From positions 2,232,001 through 2,296,000 of the forward strand of contig JAKZZE010000003.1 of NCBI GenBank assembly GCA_024220505.1: 64,000 nucleotides of DNA, read 5' to 3'. The stretch comes from Rhizopus arrhizus. Taxonomy: Eukaryota; Mucoromycota; Mucoromycetes; Mucorales; Rhizopodaceae. The position numbers were made by a program, and so were the translations under genes. Positions 45,751 through 57,298 of the stretch are shown here, one piece after another (within the stretch, counting starts at the first letter, position 1; the number at the start of each line of letters is the position of its first letter). Under the pieces are notes generated by a model. It ran no database searches. It was not told where the DNA came from and saw only the letters and a list, made by a program, of their open reading frames with translations.

Positions 45751-46478
45751 CAACTTACTGTATCGAGCGCCTCCAATAACAACTGTTTAAAAATATGATC
45801 AGCCCGTTGCATTTTGATGTTTGGAACTTGCTTGTTTAGTTCTTGGAAAAGCTCTACAGGGAGCACTGGTCTACGAAGAACTTTTTGACCACACCAAATT
45901 ACATTGTGTGATTCAGGACTAAAAATCAAACCAGGTTTTAATTATTAATTATTAAATAATGCAAAGTTATTATGTTACCTTAAGGCTGGTAAAACAGTGG
46001 ATTCTCTTATACTTTTTAATAATCTTTTCCAGGATTCTCAAATAGCATCAACATCATTTTCGTCATCTTCTTCGCCACTATTGTTGGGAATGTCTTGAGT
46101 TTCACCCTCATCTTCTTCGCCTTCTACTCCGTTGCTCTCGAACAATTGCGTAGCTTGTACTCTTTGTCTCTTCCTACTTCTACTTTCGCCTTCATCGACA
46201 ACTTCTTCGGCCATTTGTCCTCGTAATTGGTACTATACAGGCATTTTAGGTTAATTTTTTTAATAGTCAACTAAGAGAATAATGTAACTTACCTTTGATT
46301 TTTCATAATTAATAGAGGTTGAAGCAATAGTAGTAGAGTTTTTCCAGAACTCACTAATAGCTGCTTTTCCTTTTGCAGACTAAACAAACTTTATTATTAG
46401 CTCTTCTCTACAATTTTTCTTTATACCTATTCTTACTTTCAAAGCACCTTCCATTTGATGCAGATATTTGATGGCCAT
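44594..46478 (-). pseudogene. Multi-exon orphan of a repeated fungal family, with an in-frame stop
   Basis: A chain of minus-strand exons joined by short introns: MAIKYLHQMEGALKSAKGKA from ATG 46478; FWKNSTTIASTSINYEKSK; then a nuclear-signal and acidic exon (SRSRKRQRV, then EEDEGETQDIPNNSGEEDDE) that reads into TGA (codon after DVDAI, near 46040) and continues in frame as ESWKRLLKSIRESTVLPAL. Later exons give WCGQKVLRRPVLPVELFQEL, CLRYYVIDPLLQACNKYLKD, and HAIRHWSMSTPYPGWYLMNK through DFERKSEGVIPFMNFIINLG to a stop at 44594. One intron has a T-run of about 38 nt at 45712-45750. Conserved splice sites and frame argue that it was a gene until recently. I recall no named domain; its surroundings and repeated feel suggest an expanded Mucorales family. 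Either one nonsense mutation or a missed micro-intron explains the TGA. Confidence 0.55.
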
Positions 46479-46879
46479 CCTCTTTTTTGGTCAGTTTAAG
46501 AATATTGGTTTTTGACTGTAAATTTGCGAATAACTTTTTTTTCTTGCTTGAGCTTGGCTTTGGTAGATATAAAAACAAAAGTGTTAAACCCAATATAATT
46601 CTTATAGTTAAAAATAATAAAGCTTACCTCACTTGTAAATTATACTTGATAATTGGCGATAGTATTGTTGTTCCAAGTAGGAATTCCTTAAACAAACATA
46701 TATTACAGCCGTCACACCTCAATGCATATTTTTGATTTATCAATTACCTTACTGACTACAATATATAAAATGTCGTCAACTTCATCTATCAACATTTCTC
46801 AATAACTTTTTGTTCAAAGAAACGTTTCCTGAATATGCTAATGAATATTTGGCCAATATCCCAGTTTGCAGATAAAATA
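46479..46879. other. Upstream of the orphan; possible additional decayed exons
   Basis: 46500-46690 contains further splice-like signals and short minus-strand open pieces that could be earlier exons of the orphan, but none joins convincingly. Confidence 0.3.
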
Positions 46880-47187
46880 TGATTTGACGCTTAATAGCCA
46901 ATATTGCTATTCATCATGCCGGTTGGATCAAACATCGGACTTCTGTTAATAAGAAAAATGCTATTACTGTTTTCCATGTGTCCGAAGAGGCATCGGAAGC
47001 TTGTCTATTGCCAAAGGAGACGCAGTATTTCATGTGTGAGCACCGTGAAACAAAAAAGGTAGAGAGGCAACCCAACGTGTCAGCATCAGAAGGTAAACGT
47101 TCTGGTGAAGCAGTTGAATCAAATGAAACAACTATTAAAAAAAAAGAGAATAACAAAAAAAAGGCCTTTGATTTTTATTTTAAATGA
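46880..47187 (+). pseudogene. Decayed ORF fragment
   Basis: An open frame from LIANIAIHHAGWIKHRTSVN to a stop at 47187, with a charged C-terminus (ERQPNVSASEGKRSGEAVES, then a lysine-rich end). It has no start codon of its own before the MSEEAS at 46978. Family unknown; the position among other element debris suggests a transposon-derived piece. Confidence 0.3.
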
Positions 47188-47806
47188 ATAATAAATAGAT
47201 GAAGTCACGTGTATAACAGCGGTGAGCTCCTGATTAACAAAAAGTAACATAAAAGAGAAGCGAGGTAATGTATAAGAAAAAAGGCCTTTGATTAAGTCTT
47301 AAAAAATCGTGACTGCTGCAGTATACGATTGTTTCAAGAGGTTCTCTTTCAGATAGCACACAGGTTAATAGACAACTTAATAAAGGCTGTTGGTACATAT
47401 TATGATTAAATATATTATTTGATTCTCAAAAAAAGGTCTGTAAGAGGTCGCTACCTTTTTTATCTCACATAAGCTCCTACATTGTGTTATATTTCGTCTT
47501 TCTTGCGCTTATTCAATAAATATATAGCTATCTCTTTCAGATATATGAAAACATATGACTGTACTAAAATAATTTAACTCGGATCGTAAGTATACTTTTA
47601 CTCTGTTTACGCAAACTACGTTAATCTTTGGGATCACATTCCAACTTGAGTCTGTGACTTTAACTGTAACAGTCACTGTCTGTCAACTTTTTTTTTTTTT
47701 TTTTTCGAAAAAAAAAGGGGAAAAAAGCTACACTTTTTCTTTTTTTCTAGAAGTGCCTCTGTCAATACTAAATCAACTTAAAAACAACTCTTGCTTACTG
47801 TCTAAT
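47188..47806. other. Intergenic, promoter of the transglycosylase gene
   Basis: AT-rich. A T/A-rich promoter tract at 47688-47750 precedes the start. No gene seen. Confidence 0.45.
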
Positions 47807-49248
47807 ATGAAGAGTGCACTTACTTTTGAAACCATAGCTAAATGTTCTACTACAAAAGCTAGAGTTTCCAACTTGACTTTACCTCATGGTCCAGTGGACA
47901 CACCTGTATTTATGCCTGTTGGTACTCAAGGTACCATGAAGGGTATGTTACCTGATCAGCTTGAAGAGTTAAACTGTCAAATTATGCTAAATAATACTTA
48001 TCACCTTGTAAAATACTCTCTTGTTATTATCATTTTTGTGCTAACATGTTCCTAGGGGCTGAAACCAGGAAAGGAAACTCTGGATCTTATTGGTGGAGCA
48101 CACAAGTTTCAAAGCTGGAGACGAAATCTTTTGACAGTAATAAGAAGAACAAGTCAGTGTGTGTGTATTGATGACGATTTTTATAGGACAGTGGTGGATT
48201 TCAAATGGTTTCACTCTTAAAACTCGCCAAAATAACTGAGGAAGGCGTTGAATTCCAATCACCTCACGATGGTTCACTGATGATGCTTACACCAGAACAT
48301 TCAATGGAACTTCAAAATACAATTGGAGCTGATATCATGATGCAATTGGACGATGTCATCTCTTCCTTAACGACAGGACCCCGTGTAGAGGAAGCCATGT
48401 GGAGATCGATTCGATGGCTTGATCGATGTATTAAGGCACACAAGAACCCAGACACCCAAAATTTGTTTGCTATCATTCAGGGTGGTTTGGATCTTGATTT
48501 GAGAAAGAAATGTATAGAAGAGATGGTCAAGAGAGATACACCCGGATATGCAGTAGGTGGATTAAGTGGAGGTGAAGAAAAGGACGTTTTTTGGAGAGTG
48601 TAAGTTGATGAAGACAGGCGAATGAAAAAGAAACTGATGGATATCATTTTAGTGTCACATCTTGCACAGATATGCTACCAAAGAATAAACCCATTTATTG
48701 TATGGGTGTTGGGTAAAGTTATAAAAGCAAAGAAGAAAAGAATGTGAGCTGATATTTATTATGTAGATACGCTGAAGATTTAGTTGTCTGTGTTGCTTTA
48801 GGTGTGGATATGTTTGATTGTGTCTTTCCAACAAGAACAGCTGTAAGTGTCAAGTTTTATTACAGATGGACGGCTGATAGTAATTTCTTTTTAATAGCGA
48901 TTTGGTAATGCTTTAACCATGAAGGGCATTGTTTCATTAAAATCAGGGAAATATGCAACTGACTTTGGACCCATTGAAGAAGGCTGTGATTGTTCAACCT
49001 GTAAAAACTATACACGATCCTACACTCATCTAAATATAATAACAAAAGACACTGTGGGCTGCCATCTTGTATCTATTCATAACATAGCTTTTCAATTGAG
49101 ATTGATGCGTGAAATGAGAGAAGCAATCAAGAAAGATGTGTTCCCAGAATGGATCAAGGAGTTCTTTAACGGATATTTTGGTGACAAGTCAAAGTATCCA
49201 GCTTGGGCTGTGAATGCATTAAAGAGTGTGAATGTTAATTTACTGTAA
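47807..49248 (+). CDS. Queuine tRNA-ribosyltransferase catalytic subunit (TGT/QTRT1)
   Basis: Six exons (47807-48007, 48056-48136, 48187-48599, 48653-48712, 48767-48842, 48898-49248), 393 aa. Motifs in order: [27 protein letters not shown] (carrying the general-base Asp), [39 protein letters not shown] (carrying the nucleophile Asp) and the zinc site CDCSTC plus the later His of LVSIHN. The enzyme exchanges guanine-34 for queuine in GUN-anticodon tRNAs and works as a heterodimer with QTRT2. The start was chosen at 47807 because it gives the usual family N-terminus; an upstream in-frame ATG would add a phenylalanine/lysine low-complexity leader. It is convergent with the HEN1 gene, 24 bp apart. 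Confidence 0.93.
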
Positions 49249-49272
49249 TAATAATAATAAAAAATTGTTTTA

Positions 49273-50611
49273 TTAATCTTCTGTTACTTCATAAGCCTTA
49301 TTTACAATTAATCTATCTTCATCTATTGTATATATTACAGTATCTTGGTTGATTGCCAGCAACTCTTTTAATCTTTCTATCGTCTTGCACAGTTGACGGA
49401 TCCTTGATATGTCCCATATATGAAGGATTGGTATTTCTAGTGGTGTTATCGTAAAACTTTGTTGTTGTTTATTATCCTCATGTACGTCTTTGGTAATAAA
49501 TAAATATTCCTTTTCTTTTATATCAAATGTATTCCAATCGACTGTAGCATCAAGGTCAAATGTGTCCTCGCTCTTCTTTGGTTGACAACGATTTCTTTCT
49601 GTGTGAGCATAATAGTCTGCTTTACACAACACCTCAATGAATGAATATATTTCTTGTAAAATTTCCTCTTCTGATTTAGGCGGCTCATCATAATAAGGAA
49701 ATTCAATATGCTTCAACAGTTCATGTCTTTCACCTGCGCTTTCAGTATCTATCCTGTTATTGCCACGCCTTATGAATATACATGCTTGCGTACAGTGCCC
49801 GTTCTCTAAACTGTTTTGTTTATTATTTAAAAGACCTATTCCATGCAATTTCATTTCATAATCATATTTTGTTGCTCCTTCTAAGCACCTATTTAAAATG
49901 AACATCGATTTGTGTATTTTTTTTTTTTAGATTTACTTTACCAATTTTGAAACTGCTGGCGTGTCCACTCAAATTTATGATCGTCGTGTCGAAATATTGC
50001 CTTTTCTGTTCCATACTGAAGATCTGGAAAATTGACATTATATTCACAATTTGGGGTGGTTACGATGAGTACGCGTGGTCTATAAAAGCCCAAAGTAACT
50101 TCAAAGAATGGTTTCAGGTCCTCTTCATAAAGATGTTCAATTACTTCACTGCATACAATGGCTTCATATGCCTTTAGGCGATCATCTGGTACACCAACAG
50201 ATCCTACATGTATTTTTTAACAACATTTAGCTGAAATAACGTATAACTTGCTACCTTTGTAAATATCAATTTCAAGTGGATGTATCCTTTTTTGCTTATA
50301 GTCAGAAGGCCAAGGTAGACAAGCCTCAATAGCCTCCTCCAAAATTTGACTACAAATGTCAATTCCTGCCATTTTCTTGATGCCATCACTTTCTGAAGAA
50401 GAAATCAAGAACGAAAGAACTGATGCTTCTCCACAACCATAATCCAAAACCTAAGCGTTTTTCTTTATTTAAAAAAATCTTAGTGATATTGAATAGCTTT
50501 TATTACTGATTGCACTTGAAATTGCCTTAGAGTATCTAGTATAAATAATCTTCTTTGTCTCCAAAGAGGTGGACAAAAGCATTGCTCGTTTTCTTCCACA
50601 TAGTCTTTCAT
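49273..50611 (-). CDS. HEN1: HEN1-type small-RNA 3'-terminal 2'-O-methyltransferase
   Basis: Four exons (50611-50507, 50450-50255, 50203-49942, 49888-49273), 392 aa. The N-terminus has FCPPLWRQRRLFILDTL leading to the SAM-binding motif VLDYGCGEASVLSFL. The catalytic/metal site is seen as CSEVIEHLYEEDL and FRHDDHKFEWTRQQFQNW, which is the E-x-x-E-H plus H arrangement specific to HEN1, followed by TTPNCEYN just upstream. HEN1 methylates the 2'-OH of the 3' end of siRNAs, miRNAs or piRNAs and protects them from tailing and decay. The C-terminal 200 residues are lineage-specific. It lacks the N-terminal dsRNA-binding domains of plant HEN1, so it resembles the animal/bacterial single-domain form. 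Confidence 0.88.
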
Positions 50612-50896
50612 ATCGATAATAATAAAGCGAAGAAAAAAAGCAAGATGTCTTCACTCTTTATTTTTTCTTTATATATGTCTTTGCTTTATTTTATTTTATT
50701 TTATTTTTTTTGTAAAAAATGTTTATTCAAGTGCCGCTGACACCTTTGTTATACACATTATTTCCAGAAACTGTTGGGATCATCTTGGAACGTAAAAATA
50801 AATCAAATTGAAACACAGATCGAAAATGTTTTAGAACAAAAATGAAAATTGAATTGGCACAAACCTTGTTCCAAATGTACCAAATCTTTATCTATA

Positions 50897-51061
50897 TTAG
50901 ATGGGTCTTTTTTCTAAGCAGTCAGAGAACTTAGCTACAGAGTACTTACAAAAGCCACGCAAATCGCTGATCAGCACATTGTTGCAAGCAACTTTGATTC
51001 TGGAAGTCAAAGTTTCTTTTTCCAAACGAGCTTCTTTCTTAAGCTTGTCGTGTTTGGTCAT
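50897..51061 (-). pseudogene. Tc1/mariner transposase C-terminal fragment
   Basis: An open frame of 54 codons contains ARLEKETLTSRIKVACNNVL followed by ISDLRGFCKYSVAKFSDCL. This is the last part of a DDE_3 transposase (LTSRIAEACN, then SDLxGF). It is an isolated tail with no catalytic core nearby. It belongs to the same subgroup as the relics at 31.4 kb and 53.6 kb. Confidence 0.6.
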
Positions 51062-51079
51062 TAATAATGTCTTTATTTA

Positions 51080-51720
51080 TTATTTTATTATTGATCTCAG
51101 TCCAGCATAAAATTCATTCCGATAATCAAATATGTATAATATCTTTTGGTCATTTTGTAAATTTTGAGCAACAAAAATAAAGACTTCATTGTTCTCAATT
51201 GCAATTTTCTTGATGGCGGGATTATCTTCAATTAAATTCACTAAATCAATGCTTCTTGTTGTCAATCCAGCAAAGCCTATTGAAACTAGACAAATATCAT
51301 GATCACAAGAATTCATATACCCCAAAAGGTCTTGAGTGTTCCCATTAACATTTTCCAAGCTTTCCATTACTTTGCTATCAGGTTTTAAATCACGCTTTGC
51401 AAAATTTGTGGAAGCCCAACTTGATGTAGATACATATACTCTTGTAGCAAAAGATCGTCCCTTTAAATTTCCAACCATCAATTGTATCAATCGAGTTTTA
51501 TTTTCAACGTCATCGTCAGTTGGAGACTTGCGGGCATAGCCCACAAGCTCCATCCCATCACGTATAAGCGCCTTCAAAGAGCCTTGGTATCTTGGTAGGT
51601 AGGTGGTAATGGAGGCCATGAGTTCATCTACAAATAAAAAGGTTAGAAGTTTCTTTTTTTTTTTTTTATTTTGGTTTACCATAAGTTGAGTTCAAGACAG
51701 ATCATTCTCTATTAACTCGC

Positions 51721-51765
<45 letters not shown>

Positions 51766-52163
51766 CCTTTGCATTTAAAAAATATACTTTCTTGATTCGA
51801 CACCAAGCAGCAAATGATTGTGTGGTATCTGTACCAAAAACCGATGTGTATTGCTTAACGACTGTATACACATCACTAGTTGCCAATGTTTGTTGAGAGT
51901 ATAACACGCTATTGTCACGTTTTCTCGAGCAAAACACTTCATTTAAAAATTGCTTGACTTGTCCTTTGGTAACAAGTTCAACTTCTTTTTCTCTTTTTTC
52001 CAACTGATTCTTCACTTGGTGGAATGCTATCTGCATATTTTATGTACCCAAGAGGATCACTGCGAATTCTGTTAATGGAAACAAGAACTGGCTCATTTTC
52101 CTTGACATTCCAACAAATGTCAAATGTTTCCAAGTCTTCCGTGTAGTCGACATAAAAAGCCAT
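51080..52163 (-). pseudogene. Serine-recombinase-like ORF, frameshifted
   Basis: The minus-strand start exon (ATG 52163, MAFYVDYTEDLETFDICWNV) runs to a basic stretch GKKRKRS and a stop. One base off, the frame continues KREKEVELVTKGQVKQFLNE through SVLYSQQTLATSDVYTVVKQ and SFAAWCRIKKVYFLNAKE into an A-run (a T-run of about 35 nt on the plus strand at 51728-51765). After a further shift come DELMASITTYLPRYQGSLKA and the core ELVGYARKS, RLIQLMVGNLKGRS, STSSWAST, DICLVSIGFAGLTTRSIDLV to the end at 51080. YARKS matches the YARVS catalytic-serine motif of resolvase/IS607-type recombinases, and LVSIGFAGLTTRSIDLV the LVVxxLDRLSRSxxDL strand-helix. The DRLSR arginines are replaced, so activity is doubtful. 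An HTH-like segment in the middle fits DNA binding. Confidence 0.5.
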
Positions 52164-53439
52164 GCATATTGAGATATTTGGTACTTATAATATGAAAACA
52201 GTAAGAATAGCTAACAACTACTATTTATTAAGTAAGAAGAAAGGAGAGGAACTAATAATTTAGAATGAACCCTGGATCATATCGTCTGAGATCAATAGTA
52301 AAATAATAAAGACATCATTAATGATCAAATACGACAACAGTGGAAAAAGCCAAATTTAGTACAATAAACAGTTAAACCAGAAAAAAAAAACAACACCATT
52401 CTTAGAGCTTCATGCTTTAAACTTAGATTACCTAAACCACATGGTCTAGATTAATATCTACATTAGATAAGTCGCAATGATTTTGATTCAATAGCAGCTG
52501 CATTAATAATATGATTTATCAAATACAACAACTTAAATGAGATTTGAATGAAAGATGGATGCATAGGCAATACACCCTCGGCCAATTAAAGCATAGTATT
52601 TTCTCACAGATGGATGGAATTAGCCTGTAAAGCAGTGTATGCTCATAAAGATGGATGAAACTGTGGTGATCCAGCTATGCTTTTGCCATATAAATGTACA
52701 TATATCTAAGTAGTTTAGTCACTATTAACTTGGCTATACAGTATGTACATCATTAATGATTAAAGTTAATCATGCCAATAATAAATATAGTTAGTACTAG
52801 GGGGTTATTTAGTGATTTAGTATAAATATGTGTGATAATTTAAGCAGCAGTATGGTTCTTTCTACTGTTTTTAACTAATAAAAACAAGCCCTGCATTTCT
52901 TACTCATTAAATCCTTTTTGTTATATTTTCAAATATTGACCAAAGTCCACAAACTGCCCTTTGGAATAAAAAAAAACTCCCGCCTTTTGAAAAAATTAAA
53001 ACCGCCCTTTGGCGTTGGAACGACGGTAAATTCTCCATCTTCTGCAGGAACATTAAGAGCCGAAAAATGACAGAACAGAAATGATAAAATTAAAAAACTT
53101 TTTTAAATAGAAGCTTTTAATCTTTGACAATTGTTTCATACAGTCAGTACGATGTATTTTGTCGGTTCGCTAAAATATTATTGGCAGTTACAGAAAAGTA
53201 ATTGTCAGTTGATGAAGAACTTAAATATCGATAATTGAACAATAAATGTCGAAAAATACACTGATCTCTGAACCCTTAGCTGCTGTATGCCCTCCGTTAT
53301 CTGGCATGCTCATTGAAGATTTACCATTAATAGCTTTTATTATTTAAAGCTAACTTTGTTTTGTCTTGAAAATATTTGTTTTCAGAGACCTATTTTCCAC
53401 ATTCTCCATTTGCACTGTCATTATAACTTGTGTCCAAAT
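52164..53439. other. AT-rich intergenic region
   Basis: 1.3 kb with no supported gene. 52960-53060 is slightly GC-richer with CCGCC-type words. No RNA gene recognised. Confidence 0.4.
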
Positions 53440-53921
53440 TATACAAAATTCGCAAATCCATCTTTCTGCTTGTCTTTTCTGGCACATATGAAATCGCATC
53501 TCCACTACATAGATGGTAAAAGAGCTAGTGCAATCATTCCTAAAAAGGATCTTCTTGAGTTTACCAGTTGATTAGAGGGACAACTACTGTTTACTTTATC
53601 AAACTCATAAATGAGCTTCTTGACGTGATGGATCTTGATGAAAGCCTAAAGGGAAGCAATATTGCTATGGATGATCGTTCAATCCATTAAGCAAGCCAAT
53701 GATTAAGAAAATTGAAAGTAGGATTATAAAATGATGTACCCACTCCCTTGTTTGCCTGTCAAACCCTGCTGAGCAACCTTAGTCTATAGTAAAGGGAAAA
53801 TTTGTCAAGCAAAATCGCCAAAGTTTGAAATAATATTCCTATGAATGATCTTTATGCCTTCTCTATTCACTCTAAACGTCAAATTATTAACTGCTACAAC
53901 AAATCACTATCCTCAACATAA
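53440..53921 (+). pseudogene. Tc1/mariner transposase relic, plus strand
   Basis: A plus-strand frame with several stops reads VYFIKLINELLDVMDLDESL followed by KGSNIAMDDRSIH (the KGxxIVMDNAxIH motif, with the DDE Asp present), and later LSSKIAKV, then IPMNDLYAFSIHSKRQIINC. These match the second half of a DDE_3 transposase. The part between (YLPPYSPELNPIE region) is frameshifted. Upstream fragments around 53,470-53,570 may be earlier pieces of the same protein. Confidence 0.65.
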
Positions 53922-54432
53922 ACTATTCAAACAAACGTCTTTTTTTGAACAAAAAGCAATGTGCTTGTATGAAAAACTGGCAAAATAAGACTTTCAAAAC
54001 CGCCGGTTTGATTTTTTGAAAATGACAAACACTTTGGCTTGAACTGACAGGTACACAGTAGATTTATGACAATTATTTTCAACAAAACGACATTTATTTT
54101 TCTCAAAAGGCCACAATTAACCGGTCGCACTATATTTCAAGTCTCGATTCTTGACATGACTCTCTGTTTTTAAATTGTTTAAAGGAAAAGAAGAGATTTG
54201 TAAAAGAAGATAATAAGAAGCTGCTTAATTTTTCTGTGAGGATCAGCACCAGTTTAAAGAATGAAAGCGACTGCGAACACGTTGGAAAATATACTAAATT
54301 CATCTACACTAATTTATTCGTTTGGCTGCCAATTCAATGTCGGTGACTGCTTGTACCTTTTTGCGGCTTATTATTTGCATTTATCTAGTGATTTGCCCTT
54401 TATTTTTTTTTTTTTTCCTAGATCTATACATC
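53922..54432. other. Intergenic, SDA1 promoter side
   Basis: No gene seen. A T-rich tract at 54403-54416 precedes the SDA1 start. Confidence 0.4.
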
Positions 54433-56803
54433 ATGGGAAAACGTAACAGAGCTGCACTTTTGCCTACTCACTTGCCTCAACTTCAAAATTTGATAAAGCG
54501 TGATCCCAAGTCTTATGAAGCTGAATTCCTTCAGCAGTGGCGACACTTTCAATCCACACTGTCTATCTTTTGCTTAAAGCCAGACGAAGAATCGAAGGAA
54601 CTTTCGGAATTGGTTACATTCATTAGTCAAGTGGCTCAATGCTATACAGAGATTACAAAGGATTTCCCTCAACAAATTGTCGATTTACTACAAGAACACT
54701 GCATGTCACTTCATCCTGAAGTAAGAAAGAGTTTGGTGCAAGCACTTATTCTTTTAAGAAACAAAGGCATTTTGGATAACACTCGGTAAACTATAAGAAG
54801 TATAATATGGCAAAGGATATAATGACTAACATGGGGTGGTGTAGACTTTTGCCTTTGTTCTTTACTTTATTTAAATGTAGGGATAAACAACTGAGAGAGA
54901 TGCTTTACAGTCATATTGTGAATGATATCAAGAATTCAAATGCCAAAGTGAAAAACAACAAATTGAACAAGACCTTGCAATCCTTTATGTTTACCATGTT
55001 GGAATCAGCTACAACGGGAAATAGTGATGAAAATGCGATTGCTGCTAAAAAGAGTGTGGATGTCTGTATTGATTTATATCATAAAAATGTTTGGAACGAT
55101 GCCAAAACAGTCAATGTGATTGCTGAAGCCTGCTTCTCTCCTGTGACAAAGATTTCAGTGACTGCAGTCAAGTTCTTTTTGAATAGTAATGAAAATAATG
55201 AAGAAGAGGAGGACGATGATGATGTAAGGGAAAGAAATAAGGGAGGAGAATAGGGTGTTGATCTTGTTTGTGATAGATTCCCGATTTGAAAAAGATGCAA
55301 ATGGCCAACTTACACAGCAAAAAGACCAAGGCAAAAGATCGCAAGTTAGAAGCTGCCAAAAAGAAAATCAAGAGAAAATCGAAATCCAAAGAAAAGGCCG
55401 AGAACTTCAATTTCTCTGCTCTCCACCTCATCAATGACCCTCAAGGTTTTGCCGAAAAGTTATATTCCAAACTCAACACCAAGGAAGATCGATGGGAGGT
55501 ACGATTGATGAAGATGAACCTTGTTTCGCGTGTGGTTGGTATTCACCAACTGACCATCCTTGGCTTTTATCCACTCTTGATCAAATACTTGCAACCCACA
55601 CAACGTGATGTGACCATGGTCCTTGTCTGTGCCGCTCAAGCCTCTCACTCCTTGGTCCCTCCTGATGTACTCGAGCCTGTCCTGAAGGCGATCGCAAACA
55701 ACTTTGTGACAGATCGTGTGGCTAACGAAGTGATGGCAGTCGGTATCAATGGTATTCGTGAAATCTGTGTTCGACAACCATTAGCGATCGATGCTACCCT
55801 GCTGCAAGATTTAACACAGTACAAGCAGCATCGTGATAAGGGTGTCTTGATGGCCGCACGTTCCTTGATTGCCCTTTTCCGTGAGATCAATCCCGAAATG
55901 CTCTTGCGTAAGGATCGTGGCAAGTCAGCTTCTATTCGTTTGAAGGATGGAAGTGTCAGAGCTGCTCAATATGGTCAATTGGGTAACAATGTCGATGCTT
56001 TGGAGGGACTTGAACTTCTTGATCAAGAAGCCAAAGAAGATGATTGGGCAGAGTGGGAAGTCGAGGAAGATTCAGAAGAAGAAAGCGACGAAGAAGGCTG
56101 GATTAACCTTCCAAGTGATGATGAAGACTTTGTTAATGTTGCTTTGGATGATGATGAAAAGGAGGAGGATAAGGAAGAAGACAAGGAAGAAGATGAAAAG
56201 AAAAAGAAGGTACAATACAAACTTGGAGAAAATGGTGAAATCATCAAGGCTCGTCGTATTGGTAAACGTCAATTGAAGAAGATGCAAGAAGCAGAGGATC
56301 GCGCAGAGATCACTGATGAACAGCGTCAGAAATTGTTGGAAGCTGTTAGAGCTCGTGAAGCAGAAGAAAAGGTCAAGCAAGAAGCGAAACTCAAGTTGGC
56401 TACTACACGTATCTTGACACCTGCTGATTTTGCTCGTCTGAATGAACTTCGAACCAACAAGGAAATCGAGGTTGCTCAAGGAAAGAAACGTGGTTTTGAT
56501 GAAGGTCAAAACGAATCCGAAGTGAACGAGTCCACAATTCTTGGACCTCGTAAGAAGACCAAACAAGATTATCAACAAAGAATGGCATCTATTCAAGAAG
56601 GTCGTGAAGGCCGTGAGAAGTTTGGATCAAATAAGGGCAAGAAGGATAGAGGAAGTACGACTAACCGTGAAAAGGCTAGAAATAAGAACTTTATGATGAT
56701 TGCACACAAACAATCCGTTGTTTCAAAATCAAAACGTAGTTTGTTTGAAAAACAAAAGCAACTTAGAGCAGCCATTACCAAGCAAAAGAAACTTAAGCAT
56801 TAG
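54433..56803 (+). CDS. SDA1: SDA1, 60S ribosome biogenesis and nuclear export factor
   Basis: Three exons (54433-54785, 54845-55223, 55277-56803), 752 aa, close to yeast Sda1 (767 aa). The N-terminal part ([30 protein letters not shown]) and the middle ([13 protein letters not shown], then [20 protein letters not shown], then [18 protein letters not shown], then [16 protein letters not shown]) are the conserved SDA1 domain. An acidic stretch follows (about residues 490-540, rich in Asp/Glu), then a basic C-terminus (NFMMIAHK, then [20 protein letters not shown]). Sda1 is a nucleolar/nuclear pre-60S factor. An ATG upstream at 54261 is not in a supported frame. Confidence 0.95.
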
Positions 56804-57298
56804 ACTTGTAACATTATTTATCAATAAATAGCATTCGTTATACACTTTTCCTGATTCTTTTATATCCTTGTAAAATCCAATAGTACTTCTTTATCTCACT
56901 GCTTGAGGTTTTGTTAAATATATAAATGACGCGATTGGCGCATAAAATAGTGTCATATGAAAGACTTATACTGCAATTTAAAAGACCCAATGTATTCATC
57001 ATCATCTTTATTCAACCATTGTGCTTATTCTTCTTGGACACAAAAGAAACAATGACAATAAATGAGATAAAAGGCACCTGGCCTGAAAGAGACTTCATCG
57101 TCCATGACTCTTCCCCAAAGTTTTAAACCCATGTTCGTTTGATTGTCCGCTGGATTTTTGCCCCTGCTCACAATGGATTTTTTTTTTATTCTACTTTAAC
57201 TTATTTTATAAGGTAACGAAACCAGTCGACCCTTTTCACAGTATTTTCCCGTTCTAGACCAATAACTAAACTTTTTCTTTTATAATCTACACTAAAAG
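56804..57298. other. Intergenic, VDAC promoter
   Basis: About 500 bp. T/A-rich; no other gene supported. Confidence 0.45.

Noticed and set aside
47654..47806. Upstream ATG extension of the tRNA-guanine transglycosylase
   Set aside because: Adds a phenylalanine/lysine low-complexity leader from a T-tract; the start at 47807 gives the usual N-terminus.
53356..53571. 71-codon plus-strand frame as an independent gene
   Set aside because: Lies in front of and partly within the mariner relic and has no domain; treated as element debris.
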